Shown here piece by piece: positions 1 to 12,679 of a DNA stretch of 64,000 bases. The stretch lies in NCBI RefSeq assembly GCF_014851395.1, contig NW_024041262.1, positions 17,227,671 through 17,291,670 on the forward strand, read 5' to 3'. Source of the DNA: Micropterus salmoides (Eukaryota; Chordata; Actinopteri; Centrarchiformes; Centrarchidae). Numbering within the stretch: position 1 is the stretch's first letter; each line of letters starts with the position of its first letter. Made by a program: the position numbers and the translations under genes. The notes below the pieces were generated by a model that searched no databases, was not told where the DNA came from, and saw only the letters and a program-made list of their open reading frames with translations.

Positions 1-1220
1 TTTATTGAACTTTGGCGTGTGCTGCTGTATATCAACACACTCATTAAAAACAAGATTCTACAAGAATTACTTCTCACAGTCACCTGCATTAAACCAAGCA
101 GGTAATCTCATAGGCAGAGAGCAGCAGTACAGCCTGCCTTTGCACTCAGATCACTGTGTTTGAATTACATTATACCACAGAGCACTACTGTAGCTCAATG
201 GGCAACCATTTAAAGGCTGTTACTCTGGTGCAATTTAAAGCAGTGTCTTGGCAAATTACCACACTCAGCTGTGATAAGATACTGCAGAAAAATACAAATC
301 AGGATTTGTTTGTTGCCGTTACCACTCCATCCGCTCATCAAGGGCTCGCTCCACACCTGCTCCTTTGCATTTACAATAGCCTACTCATCTCAAAATGCAA
401 TAAATTACATCTGTGTAATCTTGTAAAACATGACTTATTGCTGTCACCTTCAAGTTTGCAATCACAAATACTTTGCACTGCATTCTTGCTCATTTTACAA
501 CACCCAAATCAAAACACTTTAAAAGGTTTTATTTAATTGCACAGCCATACCTTATTGTATTTACACTACCAATGTGGAGTTATATTGGATCAGTATCAAG
601 GTCATAAAACTTGGTTGTTAACTTAGACTTCCAGACATGTTGCTCGCCACTCTCTCATCCAGCTGATTTTATTACGCAGGATCTAATTAATTGACCTCTT
701 ATGCTCTTTTGTTGTCACGGGTCATCTGTAAAACACAGTCTTTGGAGGTGATTTTATATGGGCCAGAGAGTATTTGTGTCAACATCAAGTCAGGCCTGGA
801 TACAAGGTGCCGCACTCTAAAGGTTTGGTAAGTGTGATATCCTGACATGGAATCCATTTCCCTGAATCTATAAGCCTTGCCTGAGTGACTATGTATTGTG
901 TGAACAGATAATGCCCTCACTCTCTTTCTCCCCCCCCCTCCTGTACAAACATTCATTGCTGATGGTGCATGCATGGTACCTGAGCAAACACACCAACAAT
1001 GTGATACAACAACTACATTTCAGTTTTGCCACATTGCCGCTGTGATGCAGATGAACTGTCAAAATGTTTCACAATTTGTTCTTTTATATTAAAGAATTGC
1101 GTTATCACTCATGTAAACCCATGGGGCCTTTTGTGTTAAACTGCAAATGATTTCTTTTTGCTTCAACATGAATAAATACAGCACATATATAAAATGATAA
1201 TAAAGCAAGGGAGGATTCTG
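1..1220. other. Non-coding AT-rich DNA, nothing recognised
   Basis: The open frames here are short, without domain motifs, splice support or coding-like composition. A pyrimidine tract at about 920-942 is the only notable local feature. Confidence 0.5.
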
Positions 1221-1221
1221 T

Positions 1222-1447
1222 AGCTAAATTTAGATTTAAATAGCCCCAATTCATAACAAAGTTATCTCATTCCACTTTTGATATAGAGCAAGTCTAGACT
1301 ATACTCTTAGTAAAATAATTAACAGAGACCCAACAGTTCCCACCACGAACAAGCACTTGGCAACACAGGCAAGGAAAAACTCCCTTTTAGGAGGTAGTAA
1401 CCTTGAACAGAACCGTGAGGTTGGGGTGGACGGCCATCTGCCTCGAC
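1222..1447 (-). mobile_element. LINE 3' end remnant (L2-like), minus strand
   Basis: On the minus strand this reads as the 3' tail of a fish L2-type LINE: CTGGTCGAGGCAGATGGCC, then AGTTTTTCCTTGCC, CCAAGTGCTTGTTC, GTTGGGTCTCTG, AGTCTAGACTTGCTCT and GAGATAACTTTGTTATGA. The same block, much better preserved, ends the LINE at 37300-37460 on the plus strand, which supports common family membership. Only the 3' untranslated end is present, the usual result of 5' truncation during target-primed reverse transcription. Confidence 0.75.
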
Positions 1448-1448
1448 C

Positions 1449-1494
1449 AGTTTGTGTTTGTGTGTGTGTGCGTGTGTGTGTGTGTGTGTGTGTC
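1449..1494. repeat. (GT)n microsatellite
   Basis: About 45 bases of GT repeats with a few interruptions (TTGTGT, GCGTGT), immediately beside the LINE 3' remnant. The Cys/Val-rich open frames across it are artefacts of the repeat. Confidence 0.95.
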
Positions 1495-2019
1495 GAATAT
1501 TTTGTTTTTTATATGTGTGGTTTCACAGTTTTATTGTGTTGGGTGCCATAGTTATATTGTAAATGTATTATTTAAGTACAGAAGTATTTTCAGAAAAGTA
1601 TCAAAAGGAAAGGCATCATTCATAGTGTCGTATCATATGTATGCCACTGGACTATTGATACTAATGAATTATTGTGTAAGCAGCATTTTAATGTTCTCAA
1701 GCCAGAGACAATGTAAGCTACTTTAAAAAATGTTTACCTAGTGACTATAGCTGTGAAATAAATGTAGAGAAGGAAATAGTACAATATTTGCTTGTGAAAT
1801 GTCCAGTAGAAGTATAAAGTCAGTGGACTTTAAACATTTGTTTATTATATATTGTGGGGTTTTTATATGGATCCCAGCTTGAATAGTTGTTGCCAAGGTC
1901 ACAACTCCCACAAGCCATCACACTGATGAACAGCTGATTTCTGAGTCACAGTGTCAGGAACAATTCCTGTGCAATAACCAAGTAACTCTGTCTCTAATCA
2001 GCACCTGTTTACTGGTTTC

Positions 2020-2521
2020 CACTTATTATTTATTTATTCACCATTCTCTATTTCAGTGCTGTTCATACTATGTCATATTGTATATACTGTATACCAATAC
2101 ACCTACCTCAGGTCATAAGGTCATAGGTCTTATTTATTTTTTCCAGCATCCTTTGCACTATGCTCCATCACACTGTGAAAATGTGTACATGTATGCATGT
2201 ATGTGTATGTGTATGTGTACCTGTAAATAATATCTACCTTCAACATGTACTTAATGAGAATAATAGTTTACTCTTGCATCCTTTGCACTCTGATTACGGC
2301 ACTATTTGTCAATATGTCTATATTGTTTTGTTCATAGTGTGTATATTAGTGTTATCTACTCTGTAGTTTGTGTCTGATTTTATTTTATTATTATTAAATC
2401 ATTATTTTATTATTGTATAAGTAAGCACATCGCAAGCAATGTACAATCCTGAGTCAAATTCCCCGTATGTGTACACATACCTGGCAATAAAGCTGATTCT
2501 GATTCTGATTCTGATTCTGAA
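2020..2521 (+). mobile_element. LINE 3' UTR ending in a (GATTCT)n tail
   Basis: The sequence ends in TGGCAATAAAGCTGATTCTG followed by further GATTCT repeats, a 3' terminus typical of CR1/L2/Rex-group fish LINEs. The closely related end TTGGCAATAAAGCTCCTTCT is found (minus strand) at the 3' end of the LINE at 52659-55473. Upstream AT-rich DNA with two copies of GCATCCTTTGCACT (about 2148 and 2276) and GTATGT repeats is probably part of the same 3' UTR. No ORF2 remains. Confidence 0.65.
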
Positions 2522-5500
2522 CTAAAATCAATCAAAGGAAACAATATCCAAAGATCATTAAAAGACAGCAGCAATTGGGGATGTCTTCAAATTGCTCAAT
2601 TCAACAAACAAGCCAAACCTAAAGATATTTCAATCAGGGAATATTCATATTTGAAAGGCTGGAAACACAAATTTGTGGACATTTTTGCTTAAAAAATTAC
2701 AATTATCATAGTTGCTGCTGATTATATTTCTGGCGATCAACTGATCAATCGCCTGATTGTTGAGGCTCTAGTAGTCAAACTTGTAGCCTGCAACCCAGGT
2801 CATAATTTATACTAATGGTTTTCAACATGGTTTAAACTAAATATTTTTTCTCAATAGGCATTTTTATACAAATAACTGACAAAGAAAAATGATGTTACTG
2901 TACGTTGTAATCACAGATATCGTACAAAAACTGCATCATAATTATTCTCATATTTCATGAGTTCAACAGTTTATCTTGTGAATCTTCCACCAGCTAGGTA
3001 ATCTGTCATTTGGTGGATATTTAGAACACAAAAAAATACATAATCTACAAGATGAAAACACCCGTGCAGATACTGACTGATGTATACTTTTGTGGCACTG
3101 GTAATATTGTACACTATGGAGGTGACTCCGCTGCACAGCACTGGAATAGAAAACTTAACTTAACAGACCTATGCATTAAACATATTGTGGAATACAGCGT
3201 AACATTCATCACTGTCAAGGACAGAGTTTGTATAAATTTAAATGCACTGAAGCGTTCAGAGCATTTTTTTCTCCTCTTCCTTTGTCTATGGATGGGACTA
3301 TATGTGTATCACTATCAAGCTGCTTTATTTTTTGTAATACTGCAAAATTAAATATGAAGACTTCAACAGCATAATGTTCTTGTTGTATTTTGCATGGGTC
3401 ACTTTCAAATTATTTAACATTAGCTTAACTATTAGGGCTGGAATACTTTTTCTCAATCGGATGTGAAGTCAATTCAATAAAAAAAAAACAAGCAAAAAGA
3501 ATTGCATTGAGATTTACGGGAATAACTTGTTCAAAGATGTAGCCTAGTTTAAAAACAATCATGGCCCCAAGTGCCGAATGTATTGGGAACCAAGACATGG
3601 CTGTGTAAGTGCTTGACAGTTTTAACATTAAAATAAATTGCCTAACCTTTCCAACATCTAGTGACAAAAACAGGAAAAATGAAAGATAATGGGTTATTAT
3701 TCACTGAGGGATCCTATACATTATAATGATATCATCAATAATGGTACACTTGGGCTCATATACTAGGGCTCCTGTAGCTTAACAAAACATTTAATGGAAT
3801 TACTTATTTTGAATTATCAGTCCTAGTCCGGTCTTTAACTACTCAAATGAAAAGGGGAGAACGGGGTGCATAAATGGAGATAGGAAAAAAACATCTGTTG
3901 GGATGAAAGACATAAAAAAGGTGAAACAGAGACACGCAGGGACAAAGAGCAGGAGAATTTCTTTGAGGACTGTTTCCAATCTTCAGCCATGAGTCAGTTT
4001 GGTAAATAACACAAGCAGAACCACACAAAAGAGGCACATCAGTAGCAGCTTAAAGTACATGGCAGTAAGTGGGCAATAGACTTACAAAGTATTGCAGCGC
4101 TCGCCTGACAAATGCAATAAACAGCATTATCCTTCAGAGGCAATGCTGGTGGTGGCGGCTGTGCTCCACAGCCCTGTGCCCACCTCCTCCTCTCTGTGCA
4201 GGCCAGGGAAAACACACAACACTTGGGAGAGTCGGGAAGCAGTGGGGGTAGTGGCGCGTGGGGTGGAAGTGGGTGGTGGTGGTGGAGGGGGTTCTTCGTA
4301 TAGGTGGGGGGAGAAATAGGAGTTACTGGTAGACCGAGACTGGCACCAACATGTGGGGAGGTGTGTGTGAGGCAATCTACAGAACAAATGAGGGCACTAT
4401 CGCCTGTCATATTTCACATTTTCTCCGTTCTAAATAAGACAAAGACCGTGTGAGCAGAAAGCTCTTAGGAGGCATAAACAGCTGGAGAATGCTGCACCTC
4501 CACTGCACTGTGACCCACGCTGCAATAAATCTATATAAAAGTGATTATGATGAGGCAAAGTGATCAAGCAAATGAAATATCTGGGCTTTAGCATATAAGT
4601 CAGTGAGGTGAGGTGAGCTTTATAGCCCTTGCTCCAGGGGAGCCATACCTTGCATGTCTTGGGCAATTTGCTTCTCTTATTGCATGTTCTGTCTTTACTC
4701 TGAGAGGGTTTGGCAATGTGAGCATTGCATGTTTGAGAGCTTGCTAATGTTGTTGTTTGGATACTTGAAGACGGGAAAAATGAAGACTGGATTAATTTGT
4801 TTATAGGTTCTGCATTCCTACCTTTGAGCACAAAATATCTCATGTGTGTAAAACTATTTTTTTCACCTGAGTGGCGAGTTAGTCGACTAGACAGCTGAAA
4901 TATAAAGTTTCTTTTTGTGGATCTGTGCTGGCCCTGGCGATAAGCAACTGCTTAGGGCTCCTCACCACCAACAAATAAAAATTGGAACTCTCATTGGGTT
5001 TCTTCCTGTTTTTCTGATTGTAATTTAAGTATTTAAGGATACACCACCTGATTTGCCCAAGTATGATTTTGAGTTTCTATGACATAATTTGGGAGTAATG
5101 ACAAACAACAAAATGTTGGGTATGCAAATATTCTAAATTTAGATTTTTTTAGGCATTGTAACTTATTTCTGGATTATAAGAAATTGTGAAAAAAATTCCT
5201 TAACCCTAACAAATATAGGGGACGTCATACTAAGTTTTGACTTTGACGTGTTAAAACAAATTAAGGCATTATGTCACAAAACAGATTTTGCAGGTGCTCA
5301 ACCATATTTGGGATTTTTTGACAAATATCGCAAATTATAACAAATTGGTTTTTGGCTTTTAGGAGCCCTAGTGTACCAGGTTTTGGGGGGTCTTCTGAAA
5401 AATGTTGAATGTGAATGTGAATTATAAGGATTATAAGTTTGTGGGGTGCTATACCAAAATTTGTGATTATTGCAACTAACATATTTTGGGGATGCTCTTT

Positions 5501-5590
5501 AGTTAAACAAATTTTAATTACCCTTTTGTCGTACACATTTATACATTTAACGATTGGGGTGGTGGTTAGGTCTGGTGGAGGGCCCCTAAA
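2522..5590. other. Non-coding DNA with a GT/GGT-rich patch
   Basis: No exon or recognised repeat is supported. Positions 4141-4320 form a G-rich block on the plus strand, with GGTGGTGGTGG and GGTGGGGGGAG runs, unlike its AT-rich surroundings. The short frames over it (Pro/His-rich on the minus strand) reflect base composition only. Confidence 0.5.
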
Positions 5591-5925
5591 AAAGCTGGAC
5601 CCTGGCCTGGATGGTGCTCTTGTTTGTCCCGACCACAGCTCAGCATCTTGGCTTTTTCCTTCAGGCAGTCACTCAGTCAGTGAGACTCCTTCAGTTCAGC
5701 CAGTCAGTGTCCCAGCTCTCTGTGCTGCTGAGTCTATATAGTGATGATCTAGCAATGATAACTGGATCAATACCTCCAGCCATGTGGACAGCCGGCTGGG
5801 AGCTGCATCACTACTCTTACAGGCGACCGCGTCGCGCACACCTCACCCCCCTCAACAACCCCACCTCCCGCCGAGACTGTGAGCCTCACAACTCCTCTGA
5901 CACACTTGATCTTATAATTTGATCA
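5590..5925. other. Unexplained GC-rich block
   Basis: About 330 bases distinctly richer in G+C and CpG than the DNA on either side. It contains TCTTACAG|GCGACCGCG, a fair acceptor-like site at about 5814-5821, followed by about 100 bases open to a TGA at 5920-5922 (translation rich in Arg/Pro). No donor, domain or family is recognised. It may be an unidentified exon, part of an old repeat, or a regulatory element. Confidence 0.25.
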
Positions 5926-8900
5926 AGAAAAGTGTCACATTAAGCAGATCTTATGGTCATAAATGAGAAATATGTGGATTTTATGATCTGTAAATGAGTG
6001 CCCCTTCATGGATGGTTATTTTAGTGTCAAAATATATTAAATACATTGAAAGGAAAGGCTGTACCTGGTCACAGATTCCATACAGTCAGCACTGCACTGT
6101 AGTTAGTTGTTTATCTTGTTCCAGTTCCATTTACTTCAAATCAGATCAATTTCTTCTTCAGAATATTTTCTGAAATCCAGCCAAGAAATAAAGAAACTCT
6201 TTTTTTAACAAAATACATATTAATATAATCCTAAATGTGCTGGGAATAAATGTGAGCCTGCAGCATAGGTAAAAGCAATGAGATGTTACTTGTAGAGGAA
6301 TGAAATTGGTTAATACAAAGGCATGTCCGTAATAACAATGTCCTTTCTCTGGTGACAAAGACAAAGTGCCTGCGTTTGGAGCGTACAAGCGCAAGAGACA
6401 AGTGATGGCTGAAGGTAGACTTTGGGAGAGCATTTGAATTTCATGTCCAAGAAGAGGCAGCCCATCATTAAAAAAGCCTAATTTCTGTGTCAGGTAGAGT
6501 TACAGGTAATCGATCATCTTGTCACACCGATTTATTTTTTTCTGCTCGTTCAAAGTGATTTCTACTTCTTTTCAATTAAACTTGTTGCTGAAAAAGAAAA
6601 TGTCTCTGGCTATTAAAGGCACATTTTGCCGTGTTAGGTCTTTTCACACCAAAGGTAATTTTTTAACATTTGGAAGAAAGGAGCCCAAGGGAGGCTGTGG
6701 CTTGCAGGCAATTCTTCATGTAGAGCTCATCTGAACAAAGCAGACCTTTTGAGGTTGGCATTGGACATCTGTTGTAAGTGCATAGTCTTAAATAATTTGA
6801 TTAGATCTTAACTGGCACGTGAACAACAGAAATGCTACTACTGGTTTATCAGTAGTAGCTGTTTATTTATTTCCTGTACTAGTTGTACTGATGTCACTTC
6901 CATGTCATAATTATAATTGTTACGAATGTAGTTCAGTGCAGCATACAAGATGTTAAAATGGATTAGTAGTTTATATTTAAATGTTTTACACTTTAAATGG
7001 TGATAACAATGAAATAGTGCAGCTTCTCAGTAATTATTCTTAGTTGTTAGCTTGAAATAGCAGGTTACAAAGGAGAGTTTATCCTTTGCCCATGGTGCAG
7101 CTGTTGCAAGATTATAAATAAAGTGTAACAAAGAACTAATAAATGCTTTAGGTCTCGAGAGGGGCTTTCTTTGGAGAGGGTTTCTGCGCTGTGACAGCTT
7201 CACTCAACCTGGCAGTCCTGAACAGCGGCTCTGGCCCTGACAGTGTGTGCCACCAAGGCACTGGGATATGTCTGCATAAATGCCATTTATTGGTACATTT
7301 CTAAATGTTAATGGTTGTCAGCTTCAGTTTCTTTAAAGACCCTTGGCTCTCTGGGGGGTATAAAATGCCTCTGCTGTTCCGGGGAATACTCCTCTGTCCC
7401 TGACAGACAATGACAAAAATTCCACTGCTTGTGGCTTCGGCTACTAGCACTGAGGTTTCACATGAGAGCGAGTGCTCCTTTGTCCCTGGGTCTAATTTAT
7501 TTATGTGGCTAATCTTCAGGGGGTGGAGCGGCCATGCTCAAAGGTGTGTCATTTTACAGGGGGACCCACCGGAAGGATCAGTGACCTTGTAGAGACATTG
7601 CCATAAACGAGTGATTCATTTCAATTAGTGATGTCTTAGCGTGCAACCACATAAACAAGGATTATCAAGGGACACCTCCCAAAAAGTCCCAAAAAGTCCA
7701 CACGGCAATCAAATTAGAGCACTTAATTCCTCTACCATCCATCATTTACAGTCATACCTCTTTCATTCTCAGCAGAGAAGTTAATCAAATTACTTGAAGT
7801 AGTTAATCAAAAAAAATTTAAAGTTTACTCTTTTCTTTGAAACTTGCAGTCTTGTTTAACATGGCATGAGAGCTGCATCACAGAGCTCCCATAAGATTCA
7901 GTGTCAGAGCCAAGACTGCATTCATCCTTACCCAACAGCATTTATTTGGACAGAGGTGCAATGGCAGCAGAAAAAGAGTGGAGGAGATGGAGCCTTGATT
8001 AGCAGCAGCCTTCCCAGCATGCTCTGCTATGACAAATGACTGACTTCGAACAATATCTAAGGCGATCAGGATAAAGTACCAACCATTTCAAGGCTCAGCA
8101 AAATTCTAATTCTAATTAGACTTTGCACCGCACTCCAAATAAAAATTGTTCCCATGGCATTTTGGCCTATCAACTTTTTCTCCTCTCGCTGAAACAAAAC
8201 GAATAAAGAAAATGATTAAAGTGATAACAAAGGCATAAAATTTAAATTATTGAGGCACCACATCTGGGATCTGTATGTCACTGCACTGCCATTTTTACCC
8301 TCTCATTCAGCACTTCATTCTTTCTGCATGACAGAAACTGCAAAACAGAGGGAAGCAAGGAAAATGAGAGAAAGAGCAGGAAGAAATTGTAACATTAAAA
8401 GGTAGAAAGCGAGAACGCAAATAGGCCTTCAGCTTTAGCGTTATTAATGACTCTTCAAAGATCTTCGACTTTTCCAATCTCTCAGAGAAGCGCATGAAGG
8501 AGTCTGCAGATGAAGCTGACCTTCAAAATGTTCTTTGGTCTTTAGTTAAGAAATTCACTCGCCATTATGGCATCATTAAGGAAACAAGGATAAAATTACT
8601 CCATGGTTAATGGCCTATAGGATCCCCCACCAAAATTTGTTTCAGATCTAATAAAACTGTGCTTAACACACTCGAATGAATTATGAGGACTGTTATGCAG
8701 GGTATTAAAATGTGGAAAATAGATTTTCGAGAGCTTGGAGGACTGGACTTTTCAAATCAGATAGTAGAATGGGATTTTCTGGGCAATAAATTCCACCATG
8801 TCTCAATTTAATTTCTTTCAGCTCTAAAAATCTGAAGGTATGATTTATCGTGTGGTTTTGGTCATCTTTAAAATACTGTTCACTGTAGCCAACTTTGCTA

Positions 8901-10480
8901 TTTCCAAGAAGAATAAACACAAGTGTGCATTCACATGTTTTACTCTACATACACATACACATAAAACAGTTTGTTTCCAGACATTGTTTTGCTTATAGAG
9001 CTACATTAAGAAAAGCTGTGATTAACCAGACGTCTTATTTGAGGCAATAACTTAATTATTAAGAATTTCTATTAAACTGAGGTTTGCATTTACATTTGCT
9101 AAACATGCTGTTGAGAGAAAGGATGCAGAGTTGGTTATTAGCATATTGCATCAGAGGATAGAGAAAGCAGGCAGGAGGCTGTTACAGAGAAAAATGAAGC
9201 TGCAGGCTATTGAGGCTCGTCATTGTCTCATATACAACTGCATTGCAAACCAGCAGAACTGTGTCATTTCCACCACTTATTACCTGCTATTGTAATCCAG
9301 ACCTTGATGCCATCATGAAATACAGACTTATTATAAAGAGGGGGAAAAGTTAGCCCAAGATGGTGCCACAGAGAGGTGGTTTGTGTGGTAATGGCATTTG
9401 CTCTCTTTAAACTTTAATCTTTCCTATTAATTCCCTGCAACTGGAGAATGTACGAGAGTTAATGTTCCATGAACGTGTTTCTCACTCCGCAATCTCTTCA
9501 AGCTAATTACCTTCAGGTGCTAAATGGTGGGAAATTGCCATCCATTTGGATGAGAAAAATTTCACCTCCTGCTCCCTAGTGAAACATTTTTTTGCCAGGC
9601 ACATTAAGAAAAAAAAGAGGAAAAGAGGCAGGCCTCCACCAAGGTAAACAGTGGTCATTAAACTACCTATTCCTGGTCTTTTCTGTCCTGCTGCCTGAAA
9701 CAGGAAACTATAGCCCCTCTCTCCCACCATATTGCTTACCAGCGAAGGTCAGGTAGAGGTCAACAGGTGCTCCTCTTGACAAGGGGAATGCAGAACAGAT
9801 GTTTGATTGGCATGAATCATCTAAACTGCCCATTAGAAAGTTATGATGTGAAAGGATAGGACTCGTGGTACCAGGAGATCTTGAAGTTGCTGCATTTTTA
9901 ATACGACTCCAATGGTTTAATGTCCGGTATCAATTGGGTAAGAATTGAAGCTCAAGTTTTTGCGTCAGATCTGCAGACAGTATGTTTTACTTAACATTCA
10001 TAACAATTTTCCTTATCCTAAAGTTTCACTGTCATTCTTATCTGTTGAACATTTTAAGTACATATCCAGAAAATCAGCGAAAGAAAATATCAATTATTGC
10101 TTGTTTCCATCCATTGTAATTATGCAAATATTGCAAGTTGGTTCATAAAGATAAACAGCAGGGGCCGCTATTCTCCAGTTAGGTGCCATTAAACCATTGC
10201 AGAAGAAGAGGGCATAAAAAGATGATGATGGTGGTATTTCAAGTTTTTTTTCAACTTTCCTTTTGCATTTCCTCAAAGCCTTAAATCAATAAATGCTCAT
10301 ATAAACAGGGGGATGGAAAGTCACATATAGACAAAACCAAGTGCACAGGGCATCCATCAGGGTCTGAAATTAACCCCCGCCACCTGCCAAATGCAATCAA
10401 GTTGTTTGCAGTGGCAAGGCAAGCATTATGACGTGTGTTACAAAGTGATGCAAATAGGTTACAGAAGTAAAGGCTGGACT
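5926..10480. other. Non-coding DNA, no gene recognised
   Basis: Long AT-rich stretch with unconvincing short frames. A 10-bp inverted repeat (GCTACTACTG ... CAGTAGTAGC) with a 6-base loop lies at 6834-6859. Several stretches (about 7900-8560 and 9480-9740) are compositionally even and repeat-free, as conserved non-coding DNA can be, but conservation cannot be seen here. Confidence 0.4.
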
Positions 10481-10535
10481 ACAATCGAGCTGTTTTCAGA
10501 CAGTTCAGGAACAGAGTTTTCTGTGGGAGATGGTA

Positions 10536-10665
10536 ACTCCCTTTGGGCTGGACTTTGGGCTTTTTCACTTTGCAAACCTATTACATGCAAAAGTTATTTA
10601 ACACAATGAAGGAAAGGGGAAAAGCCAAAAAGCTTAATGTGATCTTTTTAATGTTAGCGTATTGT
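10536..10665 (+). repeat. Interspersed repeat copy (same family as 62890-63115)
   Basis: CTCCCTTTGGGCTGGACTTT, GGGCTTTTTCACTTTGCAAACC, ATTACATGCA and AAAGCCAAAAAGC occur in the same order as at 63015-63098 (CTCCTTTTGGGCTAGACTTT and so on). Internal inverted matches (GGCTTTTTC against GAAAAGCC) suggest a non-autonomous DNA transposon. Family name not certain. Confidence 0.7.
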
Positions 10666-10749
10666 GGCAACAGGCGCACGCCCCTGCGTCACGCACATAA
10701 ACATAAACACAACATAGACACACACACACCAGTCAGCTCAAGATAAGTC

Positions 10750-12630
10750 ACTTGGTTTTATTTTCATTGGCCAACTTTTGTAATGTCAAAATTAGTATTT
10801 TTGTGTGCTTGCTGGGATCCTGCCACACTGGCAGGCAGAAAAAAAGTTTATTTCAGACCCTGGCAGCCACACAAGCATTTAGACATACTTTAAATATCCA
10901 TATTTTACAGAGTTTGAGAGTGAAAACAAAGGTGACTATACCTGAAATGTTTTGTAGTTGTCCATCACATTTTAAACATTTGTACATACACAGCTATGGA
11001 AACTAAATTAGATTAAAGTTGAAAACTGAACTTTAATTCAACAGAAATAACACAATTTGGGCAATAATGTTCACATTTACTGAAACAAGTTGTTAAGACA
11101 ATATAATTAAATTGATGACATGTTAAAAAAAACCTTTCCGATTGCTTGTGCCGTTACATGATGCACTATTTTGCAAAGGTATGTGTAGTGGTACTGTAGT
11201 GTTTCCATTACATTAGCGGACAATTTTAGTAATTTTTTAACAGCCTACTATCACTGTTTTGGCAAAAAAATGTATTGCTACTTAACCAAGTTTTTTGTGA
11301 GTAACACAAACCATTAGTAGAAATTTTGTATTATATTTTCCTACATGTTGTAGTTAATTGTTTCCCTGCTGCTAATGGAAAATCAAACTACTTTGAAAGC
11401 TTTAAACACTGAGTCCCATCAACTGTATTCAGCCCCCTGTGAACTCTATATGAAACCCTCACAGTGCAGTTCAGCGGGTTCTCAGAAAGAGTCAGGAAGA
11501 TGCATCATATGAGGGGAGTAAAAAGGCCAGCTGGGATGGGTGGGCCACATTGTGATCACTCACCTTCATCCCTGATTTGTAGTCATTATCCCTACCAGCG
11601 TTTGAAGATCAAAAACAAGGACAGGGAGAGTGATGGGGGACAGAGAGAGGCAGCCGGAGAAAGAGAATGGGGGAAATGAGTGAAGGAGGGAGGGACAAAG
11701 AGACGCCTGGATGTGTGTGTGTGTGTGTGTGCGTCTGTCCCAGTGACTGCCATTTGCCCCTGTTTGGTGGATATAGGAGTGTTGGTGGCAGCGATGTTGG
11801 GGAGTGGGTGGGGTTGGAAGGAGGGTGGATAAGGGTGATAGCACCTTAAAACCAACCAAGCTGCAAAAGCAATGAATATTAAATTCACGCCTAAATAGCT
11901 GGGTCTATGTGAAGCATTACTGTATTATAATTTTAGATTTGTCACCGATGGGATGCAGGTTTGAGTTGGAACAACAAGGCACATCAGAGCAATCTTCAGT
12001 CCTCTGATAACAGCAGGGCTGTAAATTTGATAATCTTATCATGAATTATTAGGAATTTGGCTTTTGGTTGTCTTGCAATCGGACAAATGCAAATAAAGTG
12101 TGTTTTATTTGTGCTGGAAAGTGTGATAAGGTAAGACAGTAAAAATAGGGACATATAACAATTAGAGGCAAATATAATTTCTCTTTACTCATCCATGTCC
12201 CAGACAGAGTGTAAATGTTGAAGGACTCCCATCAGGCCATTGTATAAATTAGCCAAACCCTTACTGTGCCGAAATCTATCCCCAACTGTTTGAGTGAGAA
12301 AGCAGAGATTTTTCCCTCCTTTTTTAGATTTAATTATCTTTTGTTGTTCTTTTTATCTACCTTCAAGGATTGTCCTCAGTGGGGGGTTAAAAGAATGGGA
12401 AGTGGAAAAGACGAGGGGGGCGTCTGATAGCGAGCAATGGGTATGTAGGGCTAGTTTGTCCTCTGTTTGATCTGATTCCTTACAATGACACAGCGGGAAA
12501 TTAAATATGAAACCGAATTAAAACCACTACTTAATGAACAACGGGTAAACAAAGTTGGCTCCCTTCCAGATTAAGTGAAAGTCTAACTTCTCCTGAGAGC
12601 GTTATCTCTTTAGTTCGGCTTTGTCTGAAC
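10750..12630. other. Non-coding DNA with a (TG)n microsatellite
   Basis: (TG)n lies at about 11711-11731 inside a purine-rich stretch (11600-11830). The frames crossing it are composition artefacts. Nothing else is recognised. Confidence 0.45.
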
Positions 12631-12634
12631 TTTG

Positions 12635-12676
12635 TACAAATCATCAAACATTTAGGTAAGTGTTTGATGATTTGTA
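12635..12676. repeat. Perfect 16-bp inverted repeat with 10-base loop
   Basis: TACAAATCATCAAACA (12635-12650) is followed by a 10-base loop and then its exact reverse complement (12661-12676). Transcribed, it would form a perfect hairpin. The stem is shorter than in typical microRNA precursors and pairing does not continue outward, so a small RNA gene is not claimed. Confidence 0.9.
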
Positions 12677-12679
12677 ATA

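Noticed and set aside
1357..1726. Two overlapping open frames rich in Cys and Val
   Set aside because: They translate a (GT)n microsatellite beside a LINE remnant. No domain, splice site or coding composition.
4039..4410. Pro/His-rich minus-strand frames
   Set aside because: Produced by the G-rich plus-strand segment; several frames are open at once, which points to composition rather than coding.
12635..12676. Hairpin as a microRNA precursor
   Set aside because: The stem is perfect but only 16 bp and pairing does not extend outward, too short for a normal precursor.
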